Assembly: GCA_905250885.1 (NCBI GenBank)
Contig: CAJNOQ010002790.1
Location: 1 to 22,649 of the forward strand
Reading direction: 5' to 3'
Length of the DNA: 22,649 nucleotides
From: Didymodactylos carnosus
Taxonomy: Eukaryota > Rotifera > Eurotatoria > Philodinida > Philodinidae
Below the pieces are notes generated by a model that was not told the DNA's origin, made no database searches, and saw only the letters and a list, made by a program, of their open reading frames with translations. The translations under genes and the position numbers were made by a program. Every line of letters begins with the position of its first letter. Position 1 is the stretch's first letter. Positions 1 to 11,700 of the stretch are shown here, in pieces.

Positions 1-1717
1 AGACACACTGAAAAGGATTTTTAAGGTCTAAAAATATGTTCGGATTAAGCGCTGATAAGAACTACATCAGATCGGTTAATATAAGATTGATCTGTGAGAG
101 GACCGATTTTGGCTCTTATCGTCCCCTCCGTCCTTTGGCTAATTCAATAGTATACTCTGTCTTCCATAACTGTGAGACGTATAAAAATGCAACGCAGATG
201 TTACTGTACAACATTATAGCGTGAACGAGTTTATAAAAACGTCAATAACTTATCCAATCATCTGGTAGTAGTAAAAAAACAGAGAGTTTTTAGCCACGTC
301 TGCATTGATTGCGGTTTTAATAAACATGATTTGATTTTTGGAAGGACTAAATTTATTACGCATCTTATGATTCTGGTCGAATCTTATTAGAGGAAATCTC
401 ATAGCATTCTATCATAGGAATGCGTGGCATTTATAAAGAATCTCTAGTTAACCCTATCATTTCTCATCACAAGATCCTGCCAGAGTTAATTTAATCAATT
501 GCTTTTGCTTCACTTTTGCGCGAATAAACAAAATAAAGACCCTCTATTACAGGAAAACAACTGTTCTGTAGGAACAAAAGAAATAAGCAAAACAAAAACA
601 CACCGACTAATCGTTTGTTTACGCAGGTTTAGCAAGTCAATATTTATACTCTGGGTAGAAATTTCTAAAAACAAAATCATTGTTAATTTTCGAAATCAGC
701 CTTCTATCTAGACATCCACGTCTTTTTTGTCCCGATCATTCACTGTCCATGCCCATGGGTAATAATCGCAGATGTCTGCTTCTATTCCAGTTCTTTTCCA
801 TGAAAATCTTGATATAATATTCTCAAAATACCTATATAAAATGAAGGTAGAGTTTCTGAAATACGGTCTCGTAAAAAGGTTCGCTTCTTCTATTCGAATA
901 ATTGGAAAGTAAATTCTACTCACCATACACCTGAATATGAAATATAGATATGTATGTTCGAATATCCAGTATTTAAACAATATAAAGAAATGGAGAATAT
1001 AGAACCCATGAGGACAAAAGTGTAGAAAAAAAAAATCTAAGTGGAAAAAGTATGAGTCCTAAAGGACTCATCAGTCAGAAAGAAAAAAAATGAATTTGAA
1101 TTCAATGCATGTTGCATATAAAAATATAAGCGTAAATAGAACAATAAAAAACCTAATATGTCTGAGTGAGTGAATTTTCCCATAACTCTTCTTTCAAATC
1201 GAATAACGGTTTGGTATACTTGACAGCGGTTGAATCATGATGTTAACGATACATGTCCGAATTGCTTAATATGACAGGAGACAAATACTTACCAAAGAAT
1301 GCTAAATTCAAACGTTTGAAACTATCATATTTAAACAAATTGAATTTTTAGGACATCCGTGAACCTAACTCTCAAACTTTAATTTGGTCTAGTAGATCCA
1401 AATTTGAACTATTCGATGTCTCAAAATCGGTAGATAAAATATTTTTATTTCCAACAACGTTACGCATACAGTCCGTGAAAATAATTAAGAAAAACAAATG
1501 ATGTTTTCGTACACACAAAAAAAAGGTATCTAAACAATAAAACAATCTCATTCAAGAAGAAGAACAAAACGATCTTAATATAAAAGAAAAACTGAGATTC
1601 AATATAGAAAAGTGAGAGGGAGAAATCCGTACAAAAGTTGAAGAATAACAAATAATCTGAACATTCACCGGAATATAAAAAAATAAAGAAGAACAAAAAC
1701 AAGTAAATCAGACTAGG
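1..1717. other. Non-coding AT-rich stretch, no supported gene
   Basis: No open frame here has recognisable protein similarity, and none can be chained to neighbours through good splice sites. The plus strand from about 1480 to 1700 is strongly A/purine-rich, so the minus-strand frame there reads as Phe/Leu-rich and is a composition artefact. The only compact structure seen is a perfect 8-bp hairpin at 1052-1071 (ATGAGTCC, four-base loop, GGACTCAT). The right edge is the presumed 3' flank of the minus-strand gene that follows. Confidence 0.6.
1052..1071. repeat. Perfect 8-bp hairpin
   Basis: ATGAGTCC and GGACTCAT are exact reverse complements around a TAAA loop. On the minus strand the sequence begins CTGATGAGTCC and continues to GGAC. 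This resembles the first half of a hammerhead ribozyme core, but the required GAAA after stem II is absent. I therefore list it only as a hairpin. Confidence 0.7.
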
Positions 1718-1723
1718 TTTATT
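1718..1723 (-). promoter_or_regulatory. Candidate poly(A) signal (AATAAA) of the minus-strand gene
   Basis: TTTATT on the plus strand reads AATAAA on the minus strand, about 25 nt past the TAA stop of the four-exon gene. The hexamer is common in AT-rich DNA, so it is its position that supports the call. Confidence 0.45.
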
Positions 1724-1747
1724 TTTTAAATATCAGCCCATTAATTG

Positions 1748-4700
1748 TTATTGAAATAAATTCCATATACAGTTAAAATAAGAATGCAAATATTGTAAAT
1801 ATAATGTCCATGTATAATGAAATATTAACGATGATTCAGCTCGTCGTATTTGATTTAAACATGTATGTATTAATTCAGCATTTTTTTCAAATTCATTTGC
1901 TAATTGATATTGAATTTTCATTCGAATTGTTTGATTATTCATAATATCATTCGTCCATATTAGACCATTTTCATTTGTTAATTTTTCACATAATTTTTCA
2001 TGTAATTCAATGAGTACTTGTTCATTAAATCTCATATCTTTTCGTTTTATATGAAATTCATCGTACAATTGATCAATATAATAAAACATATATTCAATTA
2101 CTAATGGTTTATAGACAGACATTGTTGAATTTGAATATTGTAATTTTAATGTAAACCATTTTTGACGATCCAATGAACAATATTCAATATGATTAAACCA
2201 TTTCAAAAACACATTAGAATTATCATTATCAAAAAATATATTTAAAATATTGTATTCATGATTAAAATAATGAGAAAGAAAATTTTGTTTTAAATTTGCA
2301 TATAATTCTTTTAAAAAATGATGTGTCAAATCTAATATCGAATCGTTTGTACTTTGACGACTAAAAATAAACAAATAAAATAAAAAAGATATGAAGTAAT
2401 CTCAACTCTCTGACGTCAAGATATAAAGGTTCTTTTCTTCAATTTGTCCAGAGAAAATATGTAAGTCTGGTCAAAATTTCTCTAGTAACGGGTTGGGCAG
2501 AGAAGTTGAAGAGAATAACTTTGTAACTCATCCTTTGCCTAGTCATATCAACTTCTAAAGCTTTGTTCTGAGCTTGAAAGTCGCAGAATTTTCTCTAGTT
2601 TCTGATGCTGTGTTTAGATTATCGTCTTTTTACTGTACTCAAAATATCGGAAGACTCGAAAATCTGAACTGCTCACGACGTCACTGAAAAAAATGGTTTA
2701 TATCTTCATAGAAGTTTTGCTCCAGCAATTCAAACACGGTACTAAAGACTACAATAAATTCTTAATTGCTGGAACACAACACTATATTTTTCGACAAAGT
2801 TTTAGAGCCGTAAAAACAGATTACAACAATTGGATCATTACTTGTGTTTGGTGTCATTCCCTTCGAAAGATATCTCAACTCTGTCATCTCTTACCCAAAC
2901 GATGCAATCCATAGAAAGAAGTGCATTTTGTAGAGCTTGAAATTCTGTATCTTTTGATATAAAAACAGTAATTTTTATAAGTCAAGACTTTGAGGAAGTC
3001 TCCAAAATAAAGTACCACCTCGTCGGTCAAAGATGTCTTTTTGCTGTTTTCTATTTTACAAAAAAGTAAAACAGTCAGCGTATAGGAACCAACGCACAGC
3101 TCCGAAAAATTCTGCATCTTTTAGACCTTGAACCAAATTTTTGCAATAAAACTTAAGGAAAAAAAATTGCATTTCGAATTTTTCTGATGTTGCAGATGAG
3201 ATTTTCATGGCTTCCAATATTACTACTGTTGTAAAAGAACGGAACATGCTTATTTTTAAAACAACATATAAATAAAATCCAGACACAATTCTCTATCTTT
3301 CTGACACAAAAATGTAATTTTCTGGTCAACTTTAACTTGAGAAAATTTTTTGCAAAGTGACGTCATTTCCTCTGCCAAATCCGTTACATACAGTTTAAAA
3401 ATGAAACTAAATAATGTTGCCCTGTCAATTTGAAACTACTCAATTTAGATCTATTTTATGAGTTCTATCTTAACATCTGGTCTCTGGTCTACGTACTTAA
3501 TAAATTTCTTTTACAATTATTTTTTAGATATCGCCAAGCTTAAGTCTTAAAAACACAAAGACAATCTCAAAGACTGCGTACATAGGAAGAGTCAGCTCCA
3601 ATTTTCAATATTTGAATTTTTTTGTAATTAAAAAGCAGCTATAAAACAAATTGATTTGGTGGAAAATAAACTTGCATTTTAAAAATCAAAAAATTCTATT
3701 TACCTAGATATTGATGTCGAAAATGGTAGACCATATTTTTCACAATAATTTAAAAAACAATGTTTTATGCATAAACGAATTGCATATTCATCATTTTGTT
3801 GTTGTTGTTCATTCTCATAATCGACACTATGATTAATTCCATTTAATTTTTTTGTTAATGAAAATAGTTGTAAACAAAATGTAAATAAAAATAAAGTTGA
3901 CTCATTCATATATTCATATAATAAATTTTCAACTAAATCAAAATTTAATTGCCATCGATCATCGAGATGATGATTTGTTGATTGTGATAAATTCATTTTA
4001 CAATTTGATTTTGGTATTACTAATATTTGTTTTTTAATAATTATATTCATATGATATTTTGATGGCCATTTTCGTTTTAAATTACGTTTATAATAATAAT
4101 TATTGAGAATATAAGTTGGCCATTTTATTAATGGAATAGCAAAAACATATTGTTCATAATCAACGTTAATACAAGTTTCAGAATTTTTATTATTTGATAA
4201 AAATAAATCAGAGAATGCATGAATATGTGATAATTTTGTTCTTAATTCATTTGTTTCTTTATTATTGTTAATATGATCGTTTTGATCAGTAGATGATGAA
4301 TCAAGTAAATATAATGTAGGTGGTAAACGTAAACAAACTAATTGAATATGATATTGATCATCCATAGTTGATAAATTTTGTTCAATACTCGATTCTCGTT
4401 TCAACACATGATTTGAAAGACTAAAAGAAAAAATAAAGATAAATAAAATTGCTAACACGTGTTTATGAGATATATTATGTTACCTAGAAGAATTACTATT
4501 GTTCATAATAATTTCATTATTGTCAATCAAATCAATTTTTGTCATTGTTTTTTCAGGTTTTAATAGACAAGTTAAATAACTCCCATCACCCGTTAAAAAA
4601 CGATTTGCTATTGAACATGTTTGATTTAAAATAATTAATGATTGAAACCATTGTCGAAATACATACGATGATAAATAATAATTATTATCTTCTCCTTCTT

Positions 4701-6360
4701 GTTCATTAGATAGACGATAAACAAAATGTGTATACTGTTTCAAATATGATTTATCTAAACGAATATGTCCAGTATAAAATGTTGAATGTTCATTTTCATC
4801 ACAAATAAATAAACATAATGATGAATCATCCGTTTGTTGTAATTTTTTTATTTGATTTGATGTATCTTTATTACCCATTTCTAAATCAATAACAACATGA
4901 GTTAAAGTTGTTTGTTCTATTTCTTGTTTATGTTTATAATCATCATCTAATGGTAATGTTTTAAAACAAATTTCTGGAATGAAAAAACATCGTGAACGTA
5001 TTTGTTCTTGAATATTATATGTACTATAAGGACTGGTTAATAATGTGGGCAAAATACATTCTAATGGATAGATGAATTCAATATATAAATCATTAGCTAA
5101 AATTGTTGATATTTGAGTACTGTTATTATCAATTACTGGATAAATCATAACTGGATGTGAAAAATGATTTTTAATAGTTTTTTTATTATTACACGATAAT
5201 GGTAATAATTTTAAACGCTGTTTATATAATGTTTGTTGATAATATAATAAACGAAATAAAAAATCTTTTAGATAATTATTTAATGTTAACAAGTTTAAAT
5301 TAAGACATTTAGCTAAATGTAAAACTTCTAAATTACTCGTTGTATTAGAAACTAATAATGTTGGTAAATCTTCGTCAAAATCATTTATCACCGGACTTTC
5401 ACACTGAAATTAGTAAAAAATAATAAAAATTGATAAAATAAACTCCTCCATTTTCCTTACTTGTTTATTAAACACTATTTCGTTAATAGTAGGTTTTTGA
5501 TAATTAATAAATAATTCATCATCGACTGTAGTTGATGTTCGTTTTTTCTGTCGTTGTTGACTAACGGGCGTTGTAATTATTCGATGTTTATTAATACGAC
5601 TTAATGATGGTGTACCAAGAATTGATAATGAATCAATCCATTTATCAATTGATTGACAACCTTGTAATGATTTTTCTAAATCTTCAATTGACGATTTTGC
5701 TTGTTCGATCGATTGTGAATAATATGTACGTTTTGTATTCGTAAGTGGTAAACGAAATGATGAAAAATGATGTGAACGACTTTGAGTAATTGTTGCTGAT
5801 GGTGTGACAACAGAGGGTAATTGTCGCAATGGTAACTGTGGTATTTTAAAAACACCATCTCCATCCGAATTATCCGTATGTCGATTTAGAGTGGGTGTAA
5901 CAACAACATTATCGAGAGATAAAGAGCGTCTATTATGACTACTACTAGTAGAAGATGTTGTTAAAAGTGAATTATTATCATCTTTTACTTTCTTAGTATT
6001 ACTAACTGATGATAATGTTGGTGTACAAATAATTGAAGAATTTTCTGATATTGATTGCTCTTGTTTTGGTATTTCAACAGTGAGTGTTTGAACAATGTCA
6101 TTCGTATTTTTAGTTGATTGTGTTAGATCAACATAGTAATTCGAATAACTATTTTGATTGTTGTTATTATTGTTGTTGTTGTTGTGGAATGATATTTTCT
6201 TTTCAACAATTCGATCAAATGTTGGTAAATAACTGTCATTTGACAATGATAGAGATGACGATGATTTTGTTGAACAAAAACAACAAAACGTCTGCTTCTT
6301 TTGAAGTTTTTTTATTTGTTCATGTTTTTGTTGTTTCTTTGATGATGATGAATTACCCAT
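1748..6360 (-). CDS. Unrecognised 1049-residue protein with N-terminal Met-Gly-Asn (four coding exons)
   Basis: The model joins complement exons 6360-5461, 5403-4484, 4420-3704 and 2360-1748. All introns are GT-AG, phases match (0, 2, 2), and the joined frame is 3150 nt ending in TAA. Introns are 57, 63 and 1343 bp. The protein starts MGNSSSS, a plausible N-myristoylation signal on Gly2. A Lys/Gln-rich stretch and Cys26, Cys27 and Cys29, which could be palmitoylated, follow. Residues 30-300 are Ser/Thr/Asn-rich and probably disordered, with nine Asn in a row at 60-68. Exons 2-4 (residues 301-1049) have a globular look, with Leu/Phe/Tyr-rich helices, especially 880-1049. No signal peptide or clear membrane span is seen. 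I could not assign the C-terminal region to a family, and I considered and rejected Codanin, INPP4 and C9orf72-like proteins. A peripheral membrane role is inferred from the N-terminus alone. Confidence 0.8.
2361..3703 (-). other. Oversized intron (1343 bp) with decayed repeat content
   Basis: The donor is AG|GTAAAT next to 3704 and the acceptor is TTATTTTTAG next to 2360, both read on the minus strand. The other two introns of the gene are 57 and 63 bp, so this one has probably gained about 1.3 kb. It contains TGACGTCA at 2412-2419 and 3359-3366, CGACGTCA at 2679-2686, a related pair of about 20 bp in opposite orientation (2485-2504 and 3367-3386, 17 of 20 identical), and a 10-bp inverted pair TCCAGCAATT / AATTGCTGGA at 2721-2730 and 2764-2773. 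No transposase coding is visible. Confidence 0.65.
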
Positions 6361-6378
6361 ACCTTTATGGACGGTTGT

Positions 6379-6408
6379 TCAAACGCAGTAACAACGTTTA
6401 ATTGTCAT
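6379..6408 (-). promoter_or_regulatory. Nine-codon upstream ORF in the 5' leader of the 1049-residue gene
   Basis: A pyrimidine-rich stretch ending in TATAG (AG at 6410-6409 on the minus strand) looks like a splice acceptor. The first three bases after it are ATG. That ATG opens MTIKRCYCV and stops at TGA, 18 nt before the main ATG at 6360. If transcripts begin at this acceptor, the small ORF would be translated first and could reduce main-ORF translation. Confidence 0.4.
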
Positions 6409-6410
6409 CT

Positions 6411-7198
6411 ATAAAGAAAAAATATAGTGAAATTTTATTAGATCGTTCAAAATCTTTGATGAAATTTATAATTTAAAATAGAAGGAATGATAGAAATCTT
6501 TCATCTAGATTAAAAATGCGATCAGTATCTTACCTACTTAAAAAAAATGTATTTAAACTGACTGGGTTATTGAAGATAACTTTACTAAATGGTATCTTAT
6601 TGTCGTATTGTCACTTCTACAAAAAGTATTATTTATTATACGACAATATGTATCATATAAGACGATATGAGAAACTGATTGTCTAACAAGGAAGAAAGAA
6701 GAAGAAGAAAAAGAAAGAGGAAGATGGAAAACGTTTAGTTCTCTTAACACAACGATGATAAGAATTCAGGAGCGTGATCTATCTCAATGAGAGAAAAAAC
6801 AATAAAAATCATCTCGAAGGTTTTACGTAATATTTCATGTGTACGAACGACGAGAGAGAGAAGAGCAGGCGATATAGTAATTGTAGTTGTAATAGAATAT
6901 GTGATGATACAAAAATGTCAAGTTCAAATATAAATAAATTGAATCTACTTGAGTCACATAATACTACTTGTGTTTCAACAAATAAAATACATTTTTTTCA
7001 ATCTTTAGATTGTGATAATGTATAAAACTCAAGCGGCCTCTTATCGTTTTAAATTTATGAACAAAATCTATCCATGTCTATATCTTCTCATGTACAGGCA
7101 GAAAGCTTTACGTTCTTTCACAAGGAATTTTTAATTAAGTGTTCATACCTAATTCTTTCAACTTGCATTTGATCGCGTAATAAAGAGGATGGTTTGAA
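6411..7198. other. Intergenic or 5' region of the minus-strand gene
   Basis: This stretch holds the presumed promoter and 5' UTR intron of the minus-strand gene. A purine-rich tract at about 6687-6728 on the plus strand is CT-rich on the transcribed strand. A 62-codon plus-strand frame at 6837-7025 has ordinary-looking codons but no partner exon and only a weak donor (GTATAA), so it is not called a gene. Confidence 0.4.
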
Positions 7199-7488
7199 CT
7201 CAACTGATTTATAATCCACATTTTAATTAAGTATCTCAGTTGATAGTATTTCACTTGAGAAACCAATATTTCTACAAAAATATTTTATAGATACCATTTT
7301 AAATCCGAAGAGATTATTCTATTTAGGCTGATGTATAAATGAGTTACTCACAACTAACAAACCACTACACCATTCCTGCCAAGGTAATAATTCCTCAGAT
7401 ATAAAATGTATCTATAAAATATTTTTGCAGAAATATTGGTTTCTCAGCTGAGATACTTGATTAAAATGTGGATTGTATCTCAGTTGAG
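7199..7488. repeat. Foldback element, about 290 bp
   Basis: The left arm (7199-7297) and right arm (about 7408-7488) are reverse complements over most of their length. Both start CTCAACTGA at the outer edge, continue with AATCCACATTTTAAT, and end near ATATTTTATAGATAC. The left arm has an extra stretch of about 14 bp after TATCTCAGTTGA. The loop is about 110 bp, and no coding is visible. It is best read as a non-autonomous foldback or miniature inverted-repeat element. I see no clear target-site duplication. Confidence 0.75.
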
Positions 7489-7581
7489 ACGTTACGTAGA
7501 GGATAATCATCTGACTGCTAACTGATCATAACATCATTTAAAGTGAATCTGAGCTGAAAACAAAAACCAGTTAGAAACCAT

Positions 7582-7787
7582 CCTAGAGAACGTACTTGAT
7601 GCAAGTACTTGATTATTTGCTAAGTACTTGTCACTGATCAAAATACCTGCCTTATTGGTAAGAAGTACTTTCTGAAAGTACTTGGCAAGTAAGGACAAGT
7701 ACTTACAAGTAATTTACTTCTTGAAAAAAGGCAAGTACGGGCTTCATTACGCAGACGAAGTACTTGGTCCCAAGTAGGTTCTCTAGG
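7582..7787. mobile_element. Miniature inverted-repeat element packed with AAGTACTT palindromes
   Basis: The terminal inverted repeats are CCTAGAGAACGTACTTG on the left and, reversed, CCTAGAGAACCTACTTG on the right. The interior is about 205 bp and carries at least six copies of the 8-bp palindrome AAGTACTT, plus partial copies (GTACTTG, CAAGTA). No coding frame is present. Direct repeats flanking the ends are not evident, so the insertion mechanism is unassigned. Confidence 0.75.
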
Positions 7788-8206
7788 GCAATGTTTGCAA
7801 TATAAAAGCAACTGATAATAAACATTACTACCACTTCAGATTTACTAGTAGTTCATCGTATTATTCTTCTTGGTTTAATACATACGAGTGTCAGAGATTT
7901 ACAATTCTTTTTCTTCTTCTTCCGTACAGACACGATTTTATTTAGCAAATAGAAAAATGTCTATGTTATATGTGTGGGTGAGGTATAGTTTAACTGATTA
8001 ATCTTTTCTGATGATGGTAAAATATTTTAGGTTTACATATCATGTCATCATCGATGGAACATATATTGCTATACTCATGCAGTTATTTTAATTATTGAAC
8101 AAAATTGGTCTTTCTCTCTTCAATCTAGAGCAGAAGAAAAAGAACAACGACCGATATATAAATTCTTTTGTACATGCCAGGAGAAAAGTGTAGGATATCT
8201 GATAGA

Positions 8207-8305
8207 ATCATGATCTGCATATGCTACGTGTAGATCATGATGATATATCGAATAGAAGTGAGCGACTTGTATTTCAAATACAGGTTGCTCACTTTGATTC
8301 GATAT
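8207..8305. repeat. Two adjoining inverted repeats (long hairpin)
   Basis: At 8245-8305, arms of 30 bp (starting ATATCGAAT) pair around a single central base at 8275 with four mismatches. Immediately to the left, ATCATGATCT and AGATCATGAT form a second inverted pair with a spacer of about 15 bp. The nearly absent loop argues against a microRNA precursor and for a collapsed foldback element. Confidence 0.7.
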
Positions 8306-8563
8306 AAAAAGTTTGTATAAAAAAAGAATGTTGAACATCTTCTAAACTAGAAAAGAAAGGAATAAATACTCATTAAATCGAATTTCAAGAAAACAAATAT
8401 ACCGGTGCCAATCAAAAACATTTTCTATCTACCATCATGTTTCATGCACATTCAAATGGGAAATGCGATGGTAATATCCAGCAATGTTACAGAATCAAAA
8501 ATCAGACTAGGACAGGAACAAAAAAGCGCTTATCAACACTAGAGCTGGTTTCTTTATCATATA

Positions 8564-8761
8564 CCCACTGAAAACTTGTTTCTAGAATTCGACGAAATTT
8601 TGCAGATTTTTACTCTGTACCGGATCTCGCAAGAAAAACAACTGGCAAGAAAAAAAACAGGAAAATACACGCAGGATCCAATAGGAAAACTACATAGTGG
8701 GATCACGCGAGAAAAAATCCTACGTAATCTCGATGAGTTTCGAAAATTTTTTCTCAGTGGG
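8564..8761. mobile_element. TA-flanked miniature inverted-repeat element, 198 bp
   Basis: The ends are CCCACTGAAAA on the left and, reversed, CCCACTGAGAA on the right. Both are flanked by TA (8562-8563 and 8762-8763), as expected for a TA target-site duplication of the Tc1/mariner type. The 63-codon plus-strand frame inside is a chance opening within the element. Two similar internal words (GATCTCGCAAGAAAAA and GATCACGCGAGAAAAA) form an imperfect direct repeat. Confidence 0.7.
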
Positions 8762-8799
8762 TACTAGAGAGATTTAATCAAAAAATGTGCTCTTTCTTT

Positions 8800-11700
8800 C
8801 AAAAATCACCAGGAGTCAAAAAAAAATAATAGACTAGAAGTGTCATGATTATCTCAGTTCTTCGTGTGAAAACATAAAAAACTGAAATCACTAATGACAA
8901 AAAGTCGGAAATGACATATTTATTAGATATGAAATGTGCTTGTCTGAATAAAAGTTGTTCAGTATCAAAATACAGCTGATTATTCTCTTCCATTCTATCT
9001 AATCATATGGTTCACTATGCTCTAGGACTGACTACAAATAAGAGAAAAGAAAAAATTTTGCTAACCACGATACTTACTTACTTACTTTGTGACTTTTATT
9101 AATACATAGAAAAAACAGACGACGCTTAGAGAAAAGAATATATATGTACATTAGAAATAGCTAGCCATCCAGATATACAACCCATCAATTTTATATAATG
9201 GTTATGATGATTATAATTCGAAGTTAAGCCTTAACATGGTGAAAGAAGTACGGTCATATTTGATAAATACATAATACTCTTGAGTCTTATAGATTAGTCT
9301 GACACAGTTATTAAAATAATGTCTGTGACATTGTCGCTCGTTCTGAATTTATACCTTTTGTTTTTTGTTCCGTCGAGACTATTAATTAATAATAACTAAT
9401 GCGTATCAATTCTACTTTTTGGTTAACAAAGACAGATAAAGTTTCTATCGTTCTATATAATTAAGTCGAAAACCAAACAGTTTTATTCTAAATGTCAATT
9501 TAAGCCAATCTTTTTAGGCAAACAAAGAAAATGACGATAACTGCATTTCGGAAAAAAATATATATGGGACAATGTCTCATTGATTGCTAGAAGTTAATGA
9601 CCACTTAGGAATATATATACTATTTTCGGTAGAAGAGAAAGAGACTTTGATAAGTAACTGCACAATACTATTGTGTGTACTGAGTATAATCAATCAAAAA
9701 TAAACAAATGAATAAGCCACATCGACGAAGAATGTGTATACGTGCATATTTGCCAATTATTATAAAATCTGTCGCTTAATACTAACTGTAGAACATAGGA
9801 CTTTTTTCTGGTAAAGACAAGCAATTGATCTCAAAATATACACACATATTCTACTCTATATATAAAATCTCCATGACAAACAAAACAGATACAAGCTAAT
9901 ATATTGGCAAAATAAATTGTCTAAATGCTAAAAAACTTTTCCGAAATTGGGATAGATGTATAGGCTCAGAATAACAGTGTTTGTTGGGTGTCAACCAAGA
10001 AAAATGATGCATACCAGAAACAACAGAATGAAGATTATAAAAAGTCCGTAATTTATTCAGAGAATCCACACTAGAAATAGTGGAGCAGTTTAGTCAGAAT
10101 TCTTAGAAGACTAGGACGGATTATTTCTAATTCAGAAACGAACTGAGAATAATTTTTTTGAAAAAGTGATTCTACTGTTCAGGGCAATTGCATACGCTTT
10201 TTGAAGTTTTAGGGAATCAATCGTATTTTGAAAAATTAAAATGGATTTTTTATTTACGAAAAATAATATTTGTGATAACTAGTGCTCACTTCTGAACGTT
10301 TAAACACAGAAAAGTTGATATAGACACGAAAAATCTTCCTGTTCTTATAGTCTTCATGAATGACATTGTTTCACTTACTCTTTCGATATTCTTGCGACAT
10401 TTTGGACTCTTATAATTTCAGACAAAGAATCTTTACATATCTTTTTATCTCGAGAGTATCGCACGAAACTACTTTCTCATGAAAAATTCAGTCGAAAATC
10501 ATAAGACTATTTCTTTCTTTACCGAATTTGGTGACATATATATATGGTATGTTTGAGACAGATATCTTCAAACAAAATTCAGAAAGAATATTTTCGAATT
10601 TTTAAAGAGTCTGTCTGGAGTAGCAGGAAATTGAGAAAAAGTACTTGTCAACTTGCGAGTTATTAAAGCAATGAAGTTTTCCACGGTGTAAGTAATCTGC
10701 CATTAGTCGTTGTGCTTAATTTTGAAAGCAAATTTCTTCACGTTAGAATGGATCATTTTTATTTTTCACATGTAAAATCGTCCTTTGTGTTCTGTCGATA
10801 CAAACTAGTGGGGTGGAGGTTAATTGCTTGGCACCTTTAGGAGGTGATGAACGTCACAATTCACACAAACTTGATTTTCTGAAGAATCCCACAGATGGAA
10901 ATATTCATATATAAGACATTTTTAGTTTTCTTTTCTTTTCGAGTATGTCAAAGGCTAGGCGTTCTGAAGTTAAATCAAACACATGGAATGACCCGATTGT
11001 CTTGCAACAAGAATGTTAAGATTTTATGCACATCTATGTAGAGTATTGTGAGTTATATATAGCAATGAAATCGACAAATCAAATCGGTGATCTTTATTAT
11101 TAGCAAATCTTGCCACGTTGAACAAGAATCTTTTGCGAAAAAAGGGAAAAAGTCAATGGAAAATTAAAACAGAATATCTGCCTAATTGATGAAGACAAGT
11201 TTAAAAATTCTTGACTAAAACGGTAACAAGGACGGGCATTGCAAGTACATCGGCAAAAGAATGGCCCAGTAAATGTTCGGAATGGTTTAGAGAGAAGAAA
11301 TATTTTATTTAGACTCTCCCCATATTTATGAACCCGAGAAGAGGAAATCGCAAGGTTTACGGCCGAACCAATCAGTTTGAACCGCAGTTTATCAGCGATT
11401 TTCAATAAAATAGACGACATAGGTTACAGTTTAGTATCACTTGACTCTCGATGGATTTTAGTAGTATACACTCTGTAATGTTTTAGCGACACAGATTCAA
11501 CTGAAGCTAATGTATAGAGGATAGAAGCCGCGCGAACGATCGAAAAGGAATGTGTTCTCAACAAGAAGTAATTTTGTATACTAAATTTGTTGAGGTGTAA
11601 ACGAATGAATCCAAGAATTAAAAAATATATTTTATTTGCTTACAATAAAGATTCATTATTCAGTTTTCTTTTCAGACATATTTAATCTTCTGAAAAAATA

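Noticed and set aside
708..980. 90-codon minus-strand frame as a gene
   Set aside because: No family similarity, aromatic-rich composition typical of AT-rich non-coding DNA, and no supporting splice or poly(A) context.
1052..1080. Hammerhead-ribozyme-like sequence on the minus strand (CTGATGAGTCC, then GGAC)
   Set aside because: The GAAA needed after stem II is replaced by TCATAC, and no stem I or stem III pairing flanks it. The resemblance follows from the simple palindrome.
6837..7025. 62-codon plus-strand frame as the first exon of a divergent gene
   Set aside because: The possible donor (GTATAA) is weak, no downstream exon could be chained, and the peptide matches nothing I know.
11100..11420. 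106-codon minus-strand frame
   Set aside because: No recognisable family, no splice-linked partner and no start context of note. It may be chance in a slightly less AT-rich patch.
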